From IMG/VR virus record IMGVR_UViG_3300031963_000033, positions 1 through 64,000 of that record: a stretch of 64,000 nt of DNA; one strand, 5' to 3'. Both the position numbers and the translations under genes were made by a program. This DNA is from a virus. Positions 1 through 8,121 of this stretch are shown here, one piece after another. The notes beneath the pieces were generated by a model. It did no database searches. It was not told the origin of the DNA and saw only the letters and a list, made by a program, of their open reading frames with translations. The number at the start of each line of letters is the position of its first letter. Position 1 is the first letter of the stretch.

Positions 1-177
1 ATGGATGCATTGAAACTTGAACACCGATTGAAGCAGTATGAGATTGACACAAAACTCGTCTTGACCGATGGAAAAGATGCGAGTGAGATGGGATTCACAA
101 CTTCGTGGGATGCAATTGATTCCGCAAAAACAACGAATTTCAAGCAGTTTATTGAACAGAGGTTATCTATCGCATGA
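1..177 (+). CDS. C-terminal end of a possible DNA primase (5' truncated by window)
   Basis: An open frame runs from the first base to a TGA at 175-177, giving the last 58 residues of a longer protein. The ATG at base 1 may be internal. The fragment contains DGKDASEMGF followed by an amphipathic C-terminal helix. DxKDxSEMGF-type strings occur in the TOPRIM region of phage primases, and the next gene is a recombination nuclease, so a replication protein fits. The stop overlaps the next start in an ATGA, which suggests coupled translation. The primase call is inference from a short tail; another TOPRIM or replication protein is possible. Confidence 0.45.
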   Translation: MDALKLEHRLKQYEIDTKLVLTDGKDASEMGFTTSWDAIDSAKTTNFKQFIEQRLSIA

Positions 178-3100
178 AAATAAAAGTTCCGTTTAAGAAA
201 TTACAGCACGTTATACATTTAGCCGATATCCATATTCGTTTGTTCCGTAGACACGATGAATATGAGCAGGCATTTAGTCGTTTATATCAAGACATTCGTG
301 ATAAGCAGTTGAAGAACTTTGTCATCGTATTAGCCGGTGACATCGTTCACGCTAAAACCGATATGAGTCCAGAAATGGTTGAGGTGACTTCTCGTTTCTT
401 AAAGACTATTTCGGATATTGCACCGACCATTATGATTGCAGGTAACCACGATTGTAATCTTGCAAATACAAATCGTATGGATGCACTTACACCCATCGTA
501 AACAACCTCCAACATCCCAATCTCTATTATGTAAGAGAAAGTGCATTGGTCGAGGTTGCTGATACCACGTTTGCGGTGTGTTCTATCTTTGACGAACAAG
601 AGAACTGGCCAACCGCTGATGAGATTGACGAAGGAACAAAAATTGCTCTCTATCACGGGCCGGTGCACGGTTCTACTACCGACGCAAACTTTACCATTAC
701 TAATCGCCACGTACACGTTGATTCATTCAATGGGTATGATATCGTTATGCTCGGAGACATTCACAAGCATCAAGTTCTTAAGGAAGCTGACCCAATTATT
801 GTCTATGCTTCAAGTCTTATTCAACAGAACCACGGAGAGACGCTCGAGAATCACGGTTGGTGTCTCTGGGATATTCCGTCAAAGAGTTTTGAATTTATCC
901 CACTTGAAAATGACTACGGATATGTAACACTTGAAGTACATGATACAAAGATTACATACCCTGCGAATATGCCCAAGAACGCCAGAATGCGTCTGTTTAC
1001 AGGTGATTTGGAAAACACACAAGTCAAGAAAATTATTACCACACTGCGAAACAACTACAACATCATCGAATTGAGTGTCAGTAAGAATCGATTTAACAAG
1101 ACAGTTACTCGTCTCGCAAATGCGACACACGATGCGTTAGATTTAACAGACGTGCCGACACAGAATACACTCATCAATCAATGGTTAGGACGTAATTATT
1201 CTACATTGGATCCCGATGTGTTACGGGCAATTGAAAAGATTAACAAGGATTTGAACGGGAAGATTGCACACGATGATCATTCTCGTAATATCCATTGGCG
1301 TCCGCTGAAGTTTACCTTCTCCAATATGTTCTCGTATGGGGAAGATAACGAAATTGACTTCACCGACATGAAGGGTGTGTATGGTGTATTCGCACCAAAC
1401 GCTTCTGGAAAAAGTTCTATTATGGATGCGTTGATGTTCTGTCTCTATGACAAGACTCCACGTGCGTTTAAGGGTGACCACATCATCAATAACCGAAAAG
1501 ATAGCTTTGAATGTGAACTCACATTTGAAATTAACAACGAAGTGTTTGGTATTAAGCGGGTTGGTACCAGAAAGAAGAATGGTGATGTCAAGGTTGATGC
1601 CTCATTTTGGAAGGTGCAAGACAACGGAGACAAACTCAATCTCAACGGTGAGGACCGACGAGATACGAACGCTAGCATTCGTTCGTATGTGGGAACCTAT
1701 GAAGATTTCGTGATGACAGCATTGAGTAGTCAAAACAGTAATGCCCTCTTCATCGACAAATCACACTCGGAACGAAAAGACTTACTTATTCAGTTTATGG
1801 GATTGAATGTATTTGATAAACTGTTTGATGCGGCTCACGGAGAGAGTAAAGAAATCTCCGGCGTCCTCAAGCGATTTAAAAAGTCTGATGTCACCGACCA
1901 GATTGCTGAAACGCAGAATAAATTAACTACCGAGTCAGTTGTAATGACAGAGGTGGAAGAAGAAAAAGAATACTATGAAAACTTTATACTTGGACTGAAT
2001 GAAGAGTATAAAGTACAACATACATTAAAACGCCCCGTACCCGAAACATCGGGAGATATTGACGAACTAGAATCAACACTTAAAAAGCATCAGACCAAGT
2101 TGAAGAAGATTCAAGAAGATATGTCATACACCGATATGAAGGTACAATCGGAACGTAATGAATTAAAGATGGTAGAGGATGACTTTGAACAATATGATAT
2201 TGCTAAACTAGAAGAGTCTATTGCAAACTGGAACAAGTTAAATGATTTGTTAAGTAAGGGAAATAGCGCCCTTCGTGTTGTTAACACCAAGATAGAAGAG
2301 AAGGACAAGTTTAAGACTAAACTATCGGGGTATAAGTACAATCCGAAGTGTGATGTTTGTGTTGCGAACAACGCTTCAGTTATCGAAGATTTAACGGCAG
2401 TAAACGCTGAGTTGGATGAGTTGAACGCCAAACGGTTAATTCAAGAAGATTCTATCACCAGAATTATTGAACAGATGGAACCGTTGGAAAATGACAAAAA
2501 GGAATATGAAGAAGCACAAGAGTTAAAGGATACAATCAATACGTGGAAGCAAAAATTGAACGAATCCGAGACAGCTCTTGCCACCCTAACACTTGCACAA
2601 GAAAAGACACAGAATGTAATTTCAGCCGTCGAATCGGATATCGTAACATATAAGACCAACGAAGAAAATATCTTATATAATGCAGATATTGATAGTAAGT
2701 TAGAAGAGATTCAACAGAAGATTGCGGAAAACAAAAAGGCTTTACAAAAAGTTGATAATAGACTTCGTGAAATCCACGGCACAATCTCTGTATTAAAGGC
2801 AAAAAAGGAAGAACTATTAGCAAAACTAAAGGAAGCCGAAGAATTGGAAACAACCTACGAAGCCTATAACCATTATATGATGGCAGTTGGTCGTGACGGG
2901 GTGCCGTATGAATTGATGAGTAAGGCTATTCCAAATATTGAAGCAGAGATTAATACGATTTTATCACAGATTGTAGACTTTACTGTGTCGCTAGAGGTGG
3001 ATGGTAAGAACATCAGCGGAAAGCTAACGTATGATAATGACCGTATCTGGCCGCTGGAAAACTCGTCGGGGATGGAACGATTTGTCAGTAGCTTGGCAAT

Positions 3101-3335
3101 CCGTGTCGCATTAATGAACGCTTCGAATCTCCCCAAGTCCAACTTTATGATTATTGACGAAGGATTCGGAGTATTGGACGCAGATAATCTTCATTCCATG
3201 CAAACATTGTTTAATATCCTCAAAACTCATTTTGATTTTATACTTATAGTAAGTCACTTGGAGAGTGCACGAGACATGGTAGATAACTTAATCGAAATTC
3301 GCAAGGAGGATGGGTACTCGCAAATTTCGGTGTAA
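174..3335 (+). CDS. Fused Mre11-like nuclease and Rad50-like ATPase (gp47-gp46 fusion)
   Basis: A 1053-aa single chain joins two subunits that are separate in T4 (gp47 and gp46) and in bacteria (SbcD and SbcC). Residues 1-350 carry calcineurin-like phosphoesterase motifs: DIH near 18, GDIVH at 56, GNHD at 90, HGPVHG at 161 and GDIHKH at 193. Residues 385-1053 carry a Rad50 half: Walker A APNASGKSS near 405, two long coiled-coil arms, a zinc-hook CDVC near 725, signature SSG near 964 and Walker B FMIIDEGFG near 991. The complex should resect DNA ends for recombination-dependent replication and host DNA breakdown. The frame is uninterrupted, so the fusion is direct observation. It starts inside the stop of the upstream gene. 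Confidence 0.93.
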   Translation: MKIKVPFKKLQHVIHLADIHIRLFRRHDEYEQAFSRLYQDIRDKQLKNFVIVLAGDIVHAKTDMSPEMVEVTSRFLKTISDIAPTIMIAGNHDCNLANTNRMDALTPIVNNLQHPNLYYVRESALVEVADTTFAVCSIFDEQENWPTADEIDEGTKIALYHGPVHGSTTDANFTITNRHVHVDSFNGYDIVMLGDIHKHQVLKEADPIIVYASSLIQQNHGETLENHGWCLWDIPSKSFEFIPLENDYGYVTLEVHDTKITYPANMPKNARMRLFTGDLENTQVKKIITTLRNNYNIIELSVSKNRFNKTVTRLANATHDALDLTDVPTQNTLINQWLGRNYSTLDPDVLRAIEKINKDLNGKIAHDDHSRNIHWRPLKFTFSNMFSYGEDNEIDFTDMKGVYGVFAPNASGKSSIMDALMFCLYDKTPRAFKGDHIINNRKDSFECELTFEINNEVFGIKRVGTRKKNGDVKVDASFWKVQDNGDKLNLNGEDRRDTNASIRSYVGTYEDFVMTALSSQNSNALFIDKSHSERKDLLIQFMGLNVFDKLFDAAHGESKEISGVLKRFKKSDVTDQIAETQNKLTTESVVMTEVEEEKEYYENFILGLNEEYKVQHTLKRPVPETSGDIDELESTLKKHQTKLKKIQEDMSYTDMKVQSERNELKMVEDDFEQYDIAKLEESIANWNKLNDLLSKGNSALRVVNTKIEEKDKFKTKLSGYKYNPKCDVCVANNASVIEDLTAVNAELDELNAKRLIQEDSITRIIEQMEPLENDKKEYEEAQELKDTINTWKQKLNESETALATLTLAQEKTQNVISAVESDIVTYKTNEENILYNADIDSKLEEIQQKIAENKKALQKVDNRLREIHGTISVLKAKKEELLAKLKEAEELETTYEAYNHYMMAVGRDGVPYELMSKAIPNIEAEINTILSQIVDFTVSLEVDGKNISGKLTYDNDRIWPLENSSGMERFVSSLAIRVALMNASNLPKSNFMIIDEGFGVLDADNLHSMQTLFNILKTHFDFILIVSHLESARDMVDNLIEIRKEDGYSQISV

Positions 3336-3347
3336 TTGGGGATATGA

Positions 3348-5972
3348 ATGGCGCGTACACGAAAATCGATACAACCCCTTAATCTTATTAAATATAATGT
3401 ATTAATTGAAGATAAAGGGACTCGATCAGAATACTTTAAAATATCACAATTTGATGGATATTTCTACGGCGGCCGCAATGCGTTTCTCATTGCGGGCGCC
3501 GGTGTTCTGCGACCAAATTCTAAAATTTTAGTAGAAATATTAAATTCAGATGGAGATACAGTATACAGCGTACCGGTTCAATCGTTTGTTGAAGGTAATT
3601 CACGATTAATTCAAGTAGAAATTTATTCAGATACGCCTATTGGACCTGGGAAGATTGTTATATTAGGATGTGCCGATACCTATATCGATGGAAAACCTAT
3701 TCCATCTGAATGGTCTGATAAATTTAATGTTCGATGGATTTCTGATGTAGTAATTTCACCTTTAGTAGAAAATAGAACACCTATAAGATTTTTACGTTCG
3801 CCTGAACTTATAGTAGAGGAAAAATTTTATCTTGCACCAAGTTCTTCTGCTTTTACTCAATCCGCACAAGAACAAGTTGATTTACAAATCTCACCTAAAT
3901 ATTTTAGTGTGTTTCCAAACGGATATTTGTTAAAAATAAATGGACCGGATACTAGTACTAGATTTTTTTCTGATTATTTAGGCGGAGTTGTTACTGGGTC
4001 AATAAAATACGATGGACCTAATGGTGCAGAAACTGCTAGTATAAATCTACCAATAACTCGAATATATAATAGAAGTTTCGCTGAGTCAGAAGGTTCGTTG
4101 ATATACACGGATAAAAATAATTTAATATTAAGTGGATTTATTAGTAGTAGTGGTCAATATTCCACTGCAATTAATAAATCAAATAATGTAAACTTGACAA
4201 GTAGTTTAAATATTGAATACAATCAATTACAAACTTTCTTAACAAAAGAAGCAATATCCTTCGCTAAAATACGACTAGTAAACTTAAATACTATATCAGG
4301 TGAAATTAACAAAATACGACTGTCGTATAAGCCAGCAACAGAACCAGGTGAGTTTGTCGTATTAGGTGATGTACGTTCAAATGTTAGTGAATTATTAGCA
4401 GTTGATAGTGGCAGTAAAATAGCAGAAGTTGGAAAATTTAGAGAAATTGATATAGACACATACTGGTATAGTGCTACTATGTCACTACAAAAATTTCCAG
4501 AAACCGATCACCCGGATTCTGTTCCAGATTATTATTTATCTTCTTCGTTAATAACAACGTCAAATTTTTTAAATCAATGTTGTATAAACTTACTAGATTC
4601 TGTAAACGCCAATCCACCAATTTCTAGTAGTAATACTACATTTGAAAATGATGTTTCGTACTTTATTGGAACTCGTGCTTCATCCTCTCTACAACTATTC
4701 CCACAAACAGAATATACTTTATCGTTTGAAGCGTTTGTATCCAGAACTTCCGGTTCAATTACACTAAATCAATCAGATTATTCTATGGAAGTTTATTTAA
4801 TTCCATTGTCTGGTTCTAAAGTACTAGGTACAGATCCAAGAGGTCAAAGATTAGCGACAATAACACCATCGCAGACTTTTCAAAGACAAAATTTTGAAAC
4901 ATTAGAATATAATTTTATTCCAAAAACCAAGGAAGTTGGAACGTTTGCTTTACGATTTATAGTTTATGGGGGATTTTGGGATATAGCAAATGTATCCATC
5001 AAACCAGCAACAGAACCATTCTTTAGTCCAGATGAATTTGATACATTAATCCCTAACGTAAATTATAGAAATAAGTTTGTAACGTTTAAAGCAGAATATC
5101 TGGATATCAATAACAACTCTATAGGAATATCTACAGTATCATTGCCAACATACTTTGTAGGTTCAGACGCTGTATCTGGAAGTGGTGGCAGTTATCCATT
5201 TACAATTGAAACGGATACATTTGTTGGTGATGCTATTACAAATAATTTTGCTTTGTCAAAGCCATATGACTCTACATCAATTATAGTGTCAGTTGATGGC
5301 TTAACATATACAGAAACAATAGACTATAGTATATCTGGTACAACATTATCTTTCATTTCCGCACCACCAAGTCAATCTAATATTTTAGTACGAGCATTTC
5401 TAAACGTCACAGAAAATTTAACTGGTTCGTTTAGTGGATCATTTTTAGGAAACATAAGTAATGCTGTTACCGCAAGCTATGCAGAATTTGCTGAAAACGC
5501 ATTTCCATACAGTGGATCTGCGTTGATAACGGGTTCTCTTACGGTGTCTGGAAGTGGATTAGATGTTACTGGAACAACAGCAATGCAGGCTATTTTAGAA
5601 AAAGCACAAATTCAAAATACTGCAGCCACGGGTACAATAAATTACGACATTGCTAAACAGGTGGTGTTATATTATACTTTAAATTCTACCAATAATTGGA
5701 CCTTGAATTTTAGAGGAGATTCTACAACTTCATTAAATACTTTGATGGCAGTTGGACAAACGTTGACACTGGCGTTTTTAGTAACAAACGGTAGTACTGG
5801 ATATTATCCAACATCTCACACTATAGATGGAAACGTTATAACACCAAAATGGCAAGGTGGTGCAGTTCCTTCGTCGGGAAACACTAATGCTGTAGACATT
5901 TACACCTACACCATCATAAAAACAGCAAATGCAACGTTTACAGTGTTTGCATCACAAGTAATGTTTTTGTAA
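3348..5972 (+). CDS. Tail fibre-like structural protein with C-terminal tip domain
   Basis: This 874-aa protein is rich in Ser, Thr, Asn and beta-prone sequence and has no enzyme motif. Residues 1-170 look like a virion-attachment domain; the middle is a series of beta domains. Near 690-740 there is the GSFSGSF and ASYAE style common in phage fibres. Residues 743-874 form a compact domain that is repeated, strongly similar, as a free-standing protein at 48062-48577 (shared strings TLAFLVTNGS, SHTIDG, TPKWQGGAVPS, IIKTANATFTV). In both places a P-S-I-T repeat fibre follows directly. Likely a tail or neck fibre component whose C-terminus may cap or fold the repeat fibre; the exact virion position is unknown. 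Confidence 0.7.
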   Translation: MARTRKSIQPLNLIKYNVLIEDKGTRSEYFKISQFDGYFYGGRNAFLIAGAGVLRPNSKILVEILNSDGDTVYSVPVQSFVEGNSRLIQVEIYSDTPIGPGKIVILGCADTYIDGKPIPSEWSDKFNVRWISDVVISPLVENRTPIRFLRSPELIVEEKFYLAPSSSAFTQSAQEQVDLQISPKYFSVFPNGYLLKINGPDTSTRFFSDYLGGVVTGSIKYDGPNGAETASINLPITRIYNRSFAESEGSLIYTDKNNLILSGFISSSGQYSTAINKSNNVNLTSSLNIEYNQLQTFLTKEAISFAKIRLVNLNTISGEINKIRLSYKPATEPGEFVVLGDVRSNVSELLAVDSGSKIAEVGKFREIDIDTYWYSATMSLQKFPETDHPDSVPDYYLSSSLITTSNFLNQCCINLLDSVNANPPISSSNTTFENDVSYFIGTRASSSLQLFPQTEYTLSFEAFVSRTSGSITLNQSDYSMEVYLIPLSGSKVLGTDPRGQRLATITPSQTFQRQNFETLEYNFIPKTKEVGTFALRFIVYGGFWDIANVSIKPATEPFFSPDEFDTLIPNVNYRNKFVTFKAEYLDINNNSIGISTVSLPTYFVGSDAVSGSGGSYPFTIETDTFVGDAITNNFALSKPYDSTSIIVSVDGLTYTETIDYSISGTTLSFISAPPSQSNILVRAFLNVTENLTGSFSGSFLGNISNAVTASYAEFAENAFPYSGSALITGSLTVSGSGLDVTGTTAMQAILEKAQIQNTAATGTINYDIAKQVVLYYTLNSTNNWTLNFRGDSTTSLNTLMAVGQTLTLAFLVTNGSTGYYPTSHTIDGNVITPKWQGGAVPSSGNTNAVDIYTYTIIKTANATFTVFASQVMFL

Positions 5973-5974
5973 TT

Positions 5975-8083
5975 ATGACTCCTATTGTAAACAATATCGG
6001 TGCTGCAGCAGCCCGTGGTTTTGGATTTATGATGGTAGTAACGCCTACGCCAACTCCATCAATAACACCTAGTGTAACAATAACTCCATCACTTACAAAA
6101 ACTCCATCAATAACACCAACTGTAACACAAACAACTACTCCATCAAGATCAGTTACACCAACTATTACACCAACACCATCAATAACATCTACCCCTAGTG
6201 TTACCACAACACCATCAATTACACCTACTCCATCTATTACCACAACGCCAAGTATTACCAGAACACCATCTATTACCACAACACCAAGTATTACCCCTTC
6301 TATTACTACTACACCATCTGTTACTAAAACGCCGTCTATTACTACAACGCCATCAATTACTAGAACTCCATCTATTAGTATTACTCCAAGTATTACTATA
6401 ACTCCAAGTATAACCCCATCCATTACAACAACTCCAAGTATTACCAGAACACCATCTATTACTACAACGCCATCAATTACTAGAACTCCATCTATTAGTA
6501 TTACTCCAAGTATTACCACAACACCGTCTATTACCACAACACCGTCTATTACCACTACGCCATCAATTACTACCACCCCAAGTATTACCCCATCTATCAC
6601 AACTACACCGTCTATCACAACTACACCAAGTATTACACCATCTATTACCACAACACCTAGTATTACTACAACGCCATCAATTACCACAACACCTAGTATT
6701 ACTACAACGCCATCAATTACCACAACACCTAGTATTACGCCTTCTATAACTACAACGCCTTCCATTACTAAAACACCGAGTATTACTACTACGCCTTCTA
6801 TTACTAGAACACCAAGTATCACTACTACACCATCAGTAACTACTACACCATCAATTACAATTACTCCAAGTATTACCACTACCCCAAGTATTACTATAAC
6901 TCCAAGTATAACCCCATCCATTACAACAACTCCAAGTATTACCAGAACACCATCTATTACTACAACACCATCTATTACCAGAACTGCAAGTATTACACCA
7001 TCTATTACGACTACACCAAGTATTACTACAACACCGTCTATTACTACAACGCCAAGTATTACACCTTCTGTTACCACAACGCCGTCTATTACTAGAACGC
7101 CAAGTATTACACCTTCTGTTACCACAACGCCGTCTATTACTAGAACGCCAAGTATTACACCTTCTGTTACCACAACGCCGTCTATTACTAGAACGCCAAG
7201 TATTACACCTTCTGTTACCACAACACCGTCTATTACTAGAACGCCAAGTATTACTAAAACAGCAAGTATTACGCCATCAATAACTGTAACACCGTCTATT
7301 ACTAGAACGCCAAGTATTACTAGAACAGTAACACCATCTGTAACAAAAACACCATCGCCAGTAACGCCGTCACCAACTCCATCACCAACGCCTTCGCCAG
7401 TGACGCCTTCGCCAACGCCATCACCAACACCTTCGCCGGTGACGCCTTCGCCGGTAACGCCTTCGCCGGTAACGCCTTCGCCGGTAACGCCTTCGCCGGT
7501 AACGCCTTCGCCGGTAACGCCTTCGCCGGTAACGCCTTCGCCGGTAACGCCTTCGCCGGTAACGCCTTCGCCGGTAACGCCTTCGCCAGTAGCATGTTCA
7601 GTTGGGTGTATAGGTTCACTTTATTGTAAAGATTTATATTTAGTAGGATGTACCACTTATCAATTTGCTAACTGTTCTACGGTAGCAAATTACACAGTAC
7701 AAAATTGCGATTTAACTGATCAAATTTGTAGTGGAGGTTCTTGTGTAAATACGCCATCGCCAATAACTCCTTCGCCAATAACTCCTTCACCAATAACTCC
7801 ATCACCAGAAACGCCATCACCAATAACTCCATCACCAGAAACGCCATCACCAATAACTCCATCACCAGAAACGCCATCACCTGAAACACCATCACCAATA
7901 ACTCCATCACCAGAAACGCCATCACCAGAAGCACCTGCGCCTACACCTGCTCCGACATCTTCGTGTCAACACGACACATATGCCTGTTTTGGGGTAGATT
8001 TATATTATTGTTCGTTTGGAACCTATGTATTAGCATGCGTGGATTATGTAGACTGTGGTGGAAGTCAGTTTTTATGTACATAA
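5975..8083 (+). CDS. Mucin-like P-S-I-T repeat fibre with Cys-rich domains (702 aa)
   Basis: The protein starts with about 22 residues (MTPIVNNIGA...) that match the start style of the fibre at 48587. Residues about 22-458 are hexapeptides P-S-[IV]-T-x-T, with x mostly T, R, K or I, interspersed with tetrapeptides PSIT. Then come TPSPT and TPSPV repeats, a Cys-rich segment near 543-590, TPSPI/TPSPE repeats and a terminal Cys-rich domain of about 40 residues (SSCQHDTYAC...CGGSQFLCT). The last domain recurs at the end of the 48587 protein. Thr, Ser and Pro density is that of mucins, so an extended and possibly O-glycosylated stalk with disulphide-rich tips is plausible. It begins 2 bp after the tip-domain gene. 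Function is inferred; no homologue of known function is recognised. Confidence 0.75.
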   Translation: MTPIVNNIGAAAARGFGFMMVVTPTPTPSITPSVTITPSLTKTPSITPTVTQTTTPSRSVTPTITPTPSITSTPSVTTTPSITPTPSITTTPSITRTPSITTTPSITPSITTTPSVTKTPSITTTPSITRTPSISITPSITITPSITPSITTTPSITRTPSITTTPSITRTPSISITPSITTTPSITTTPSITTTPSITTTPSITPSITTTPSITTTPSITPSITTTPSITTTPSITTTPSITTTPSITTTPSITPSITTTPSITKTPSITTTPSITRTPSITTTPSVTTTPSITITPSITTTPSITITPSITPSITTTPSITRTPSITTTPSITRTASITPSITTTPSITTTPSITTTPSITPSVTTTPSITRTPSITPSVTTTPSITRTPSITPSVTTTPSITRTPSITPSVTTTPSITRTPSITKTASITPSITVTPSITRTPSITRTVTPSVTKTPSPVTPSPTPSPTPSPVTPSPTPSPTPSPVTPSPVTPSPVTPSPVTPSPVTPSPVTPSPVTPSPVTPSPVTPSPVTPSPVACSVGCIGSLYCKDLYLVGCTTYQFANCSTVANYTVQNCDLTDQICSGGSCVNTPSPITPSPITPSPITPSPETPSPITPSPETPSPITPSPETPSPETPSPITPSPETPSPEAPAPTPAPTSSCQHDTYACFGVDLYYCSFGTYVLACVDYVDCGGSQFLCT
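6037..7350 (+). repeat. P-S-[IV]-T-x-T coding repeat array 1
   Basis: Imperfect 18-bp units (hexapeptide) mixed with 12-bp units (tetrapeptide). Thr codons ACA, ACC, ACG and ACT and Pro/Ser codons vary freely between units while the peptide is kept, so selection appears to act on the protein repeat. An internal higher-order block at 7061-7252 is described separately. Confidence 0.95.
7061..7252 (+). repeat. Four tandem 48-bp repeats
   Basis: Copies at 7061-7108, 7109-7156, 7157-7204 and 7205-7252 encode the same 16 residues. They are identical except for one synonymous change (ACG to ACA) in the fourth copy. This is a recent expansion inside an older, degenerate repeat array. Confidence 0.95.
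7442..7592 (+). repeat. Ten tandem 15-bp repeats encoding TPSPV
   Basis: The unit acgccttcgccggta is repeated about ten times with almost no change, apart from the last copy, which has cca for ccg. It encodes TPSPV. Near-perfect identity points to recent slippage or unequal exchange, and the copy number is likely unstable. Confidence 0.93.
7752..7935 (+). repeat. TPSPI / TPSPE coding repeats
   Basis: 15-bp units (acgccatcaccagaa, actccatcaccaata and variants) encode alternating TPSPE and TPSPI. They separate the two Cys-rich segments of the fibre and add regularly spaced Glu residues to the stalk. Confidence 0.9.
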
Positions 8084-8121
8084 AATTGTTATAACTACAC
8101 AACAACTTTTAGTAGAATATT

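Noticed and set aside
6037-7350. CRISPR-like repeat array
   Set aside because: Units are contiguous coding repeats of 12 or 18 bp without unique spacers, and no cas genes are present.
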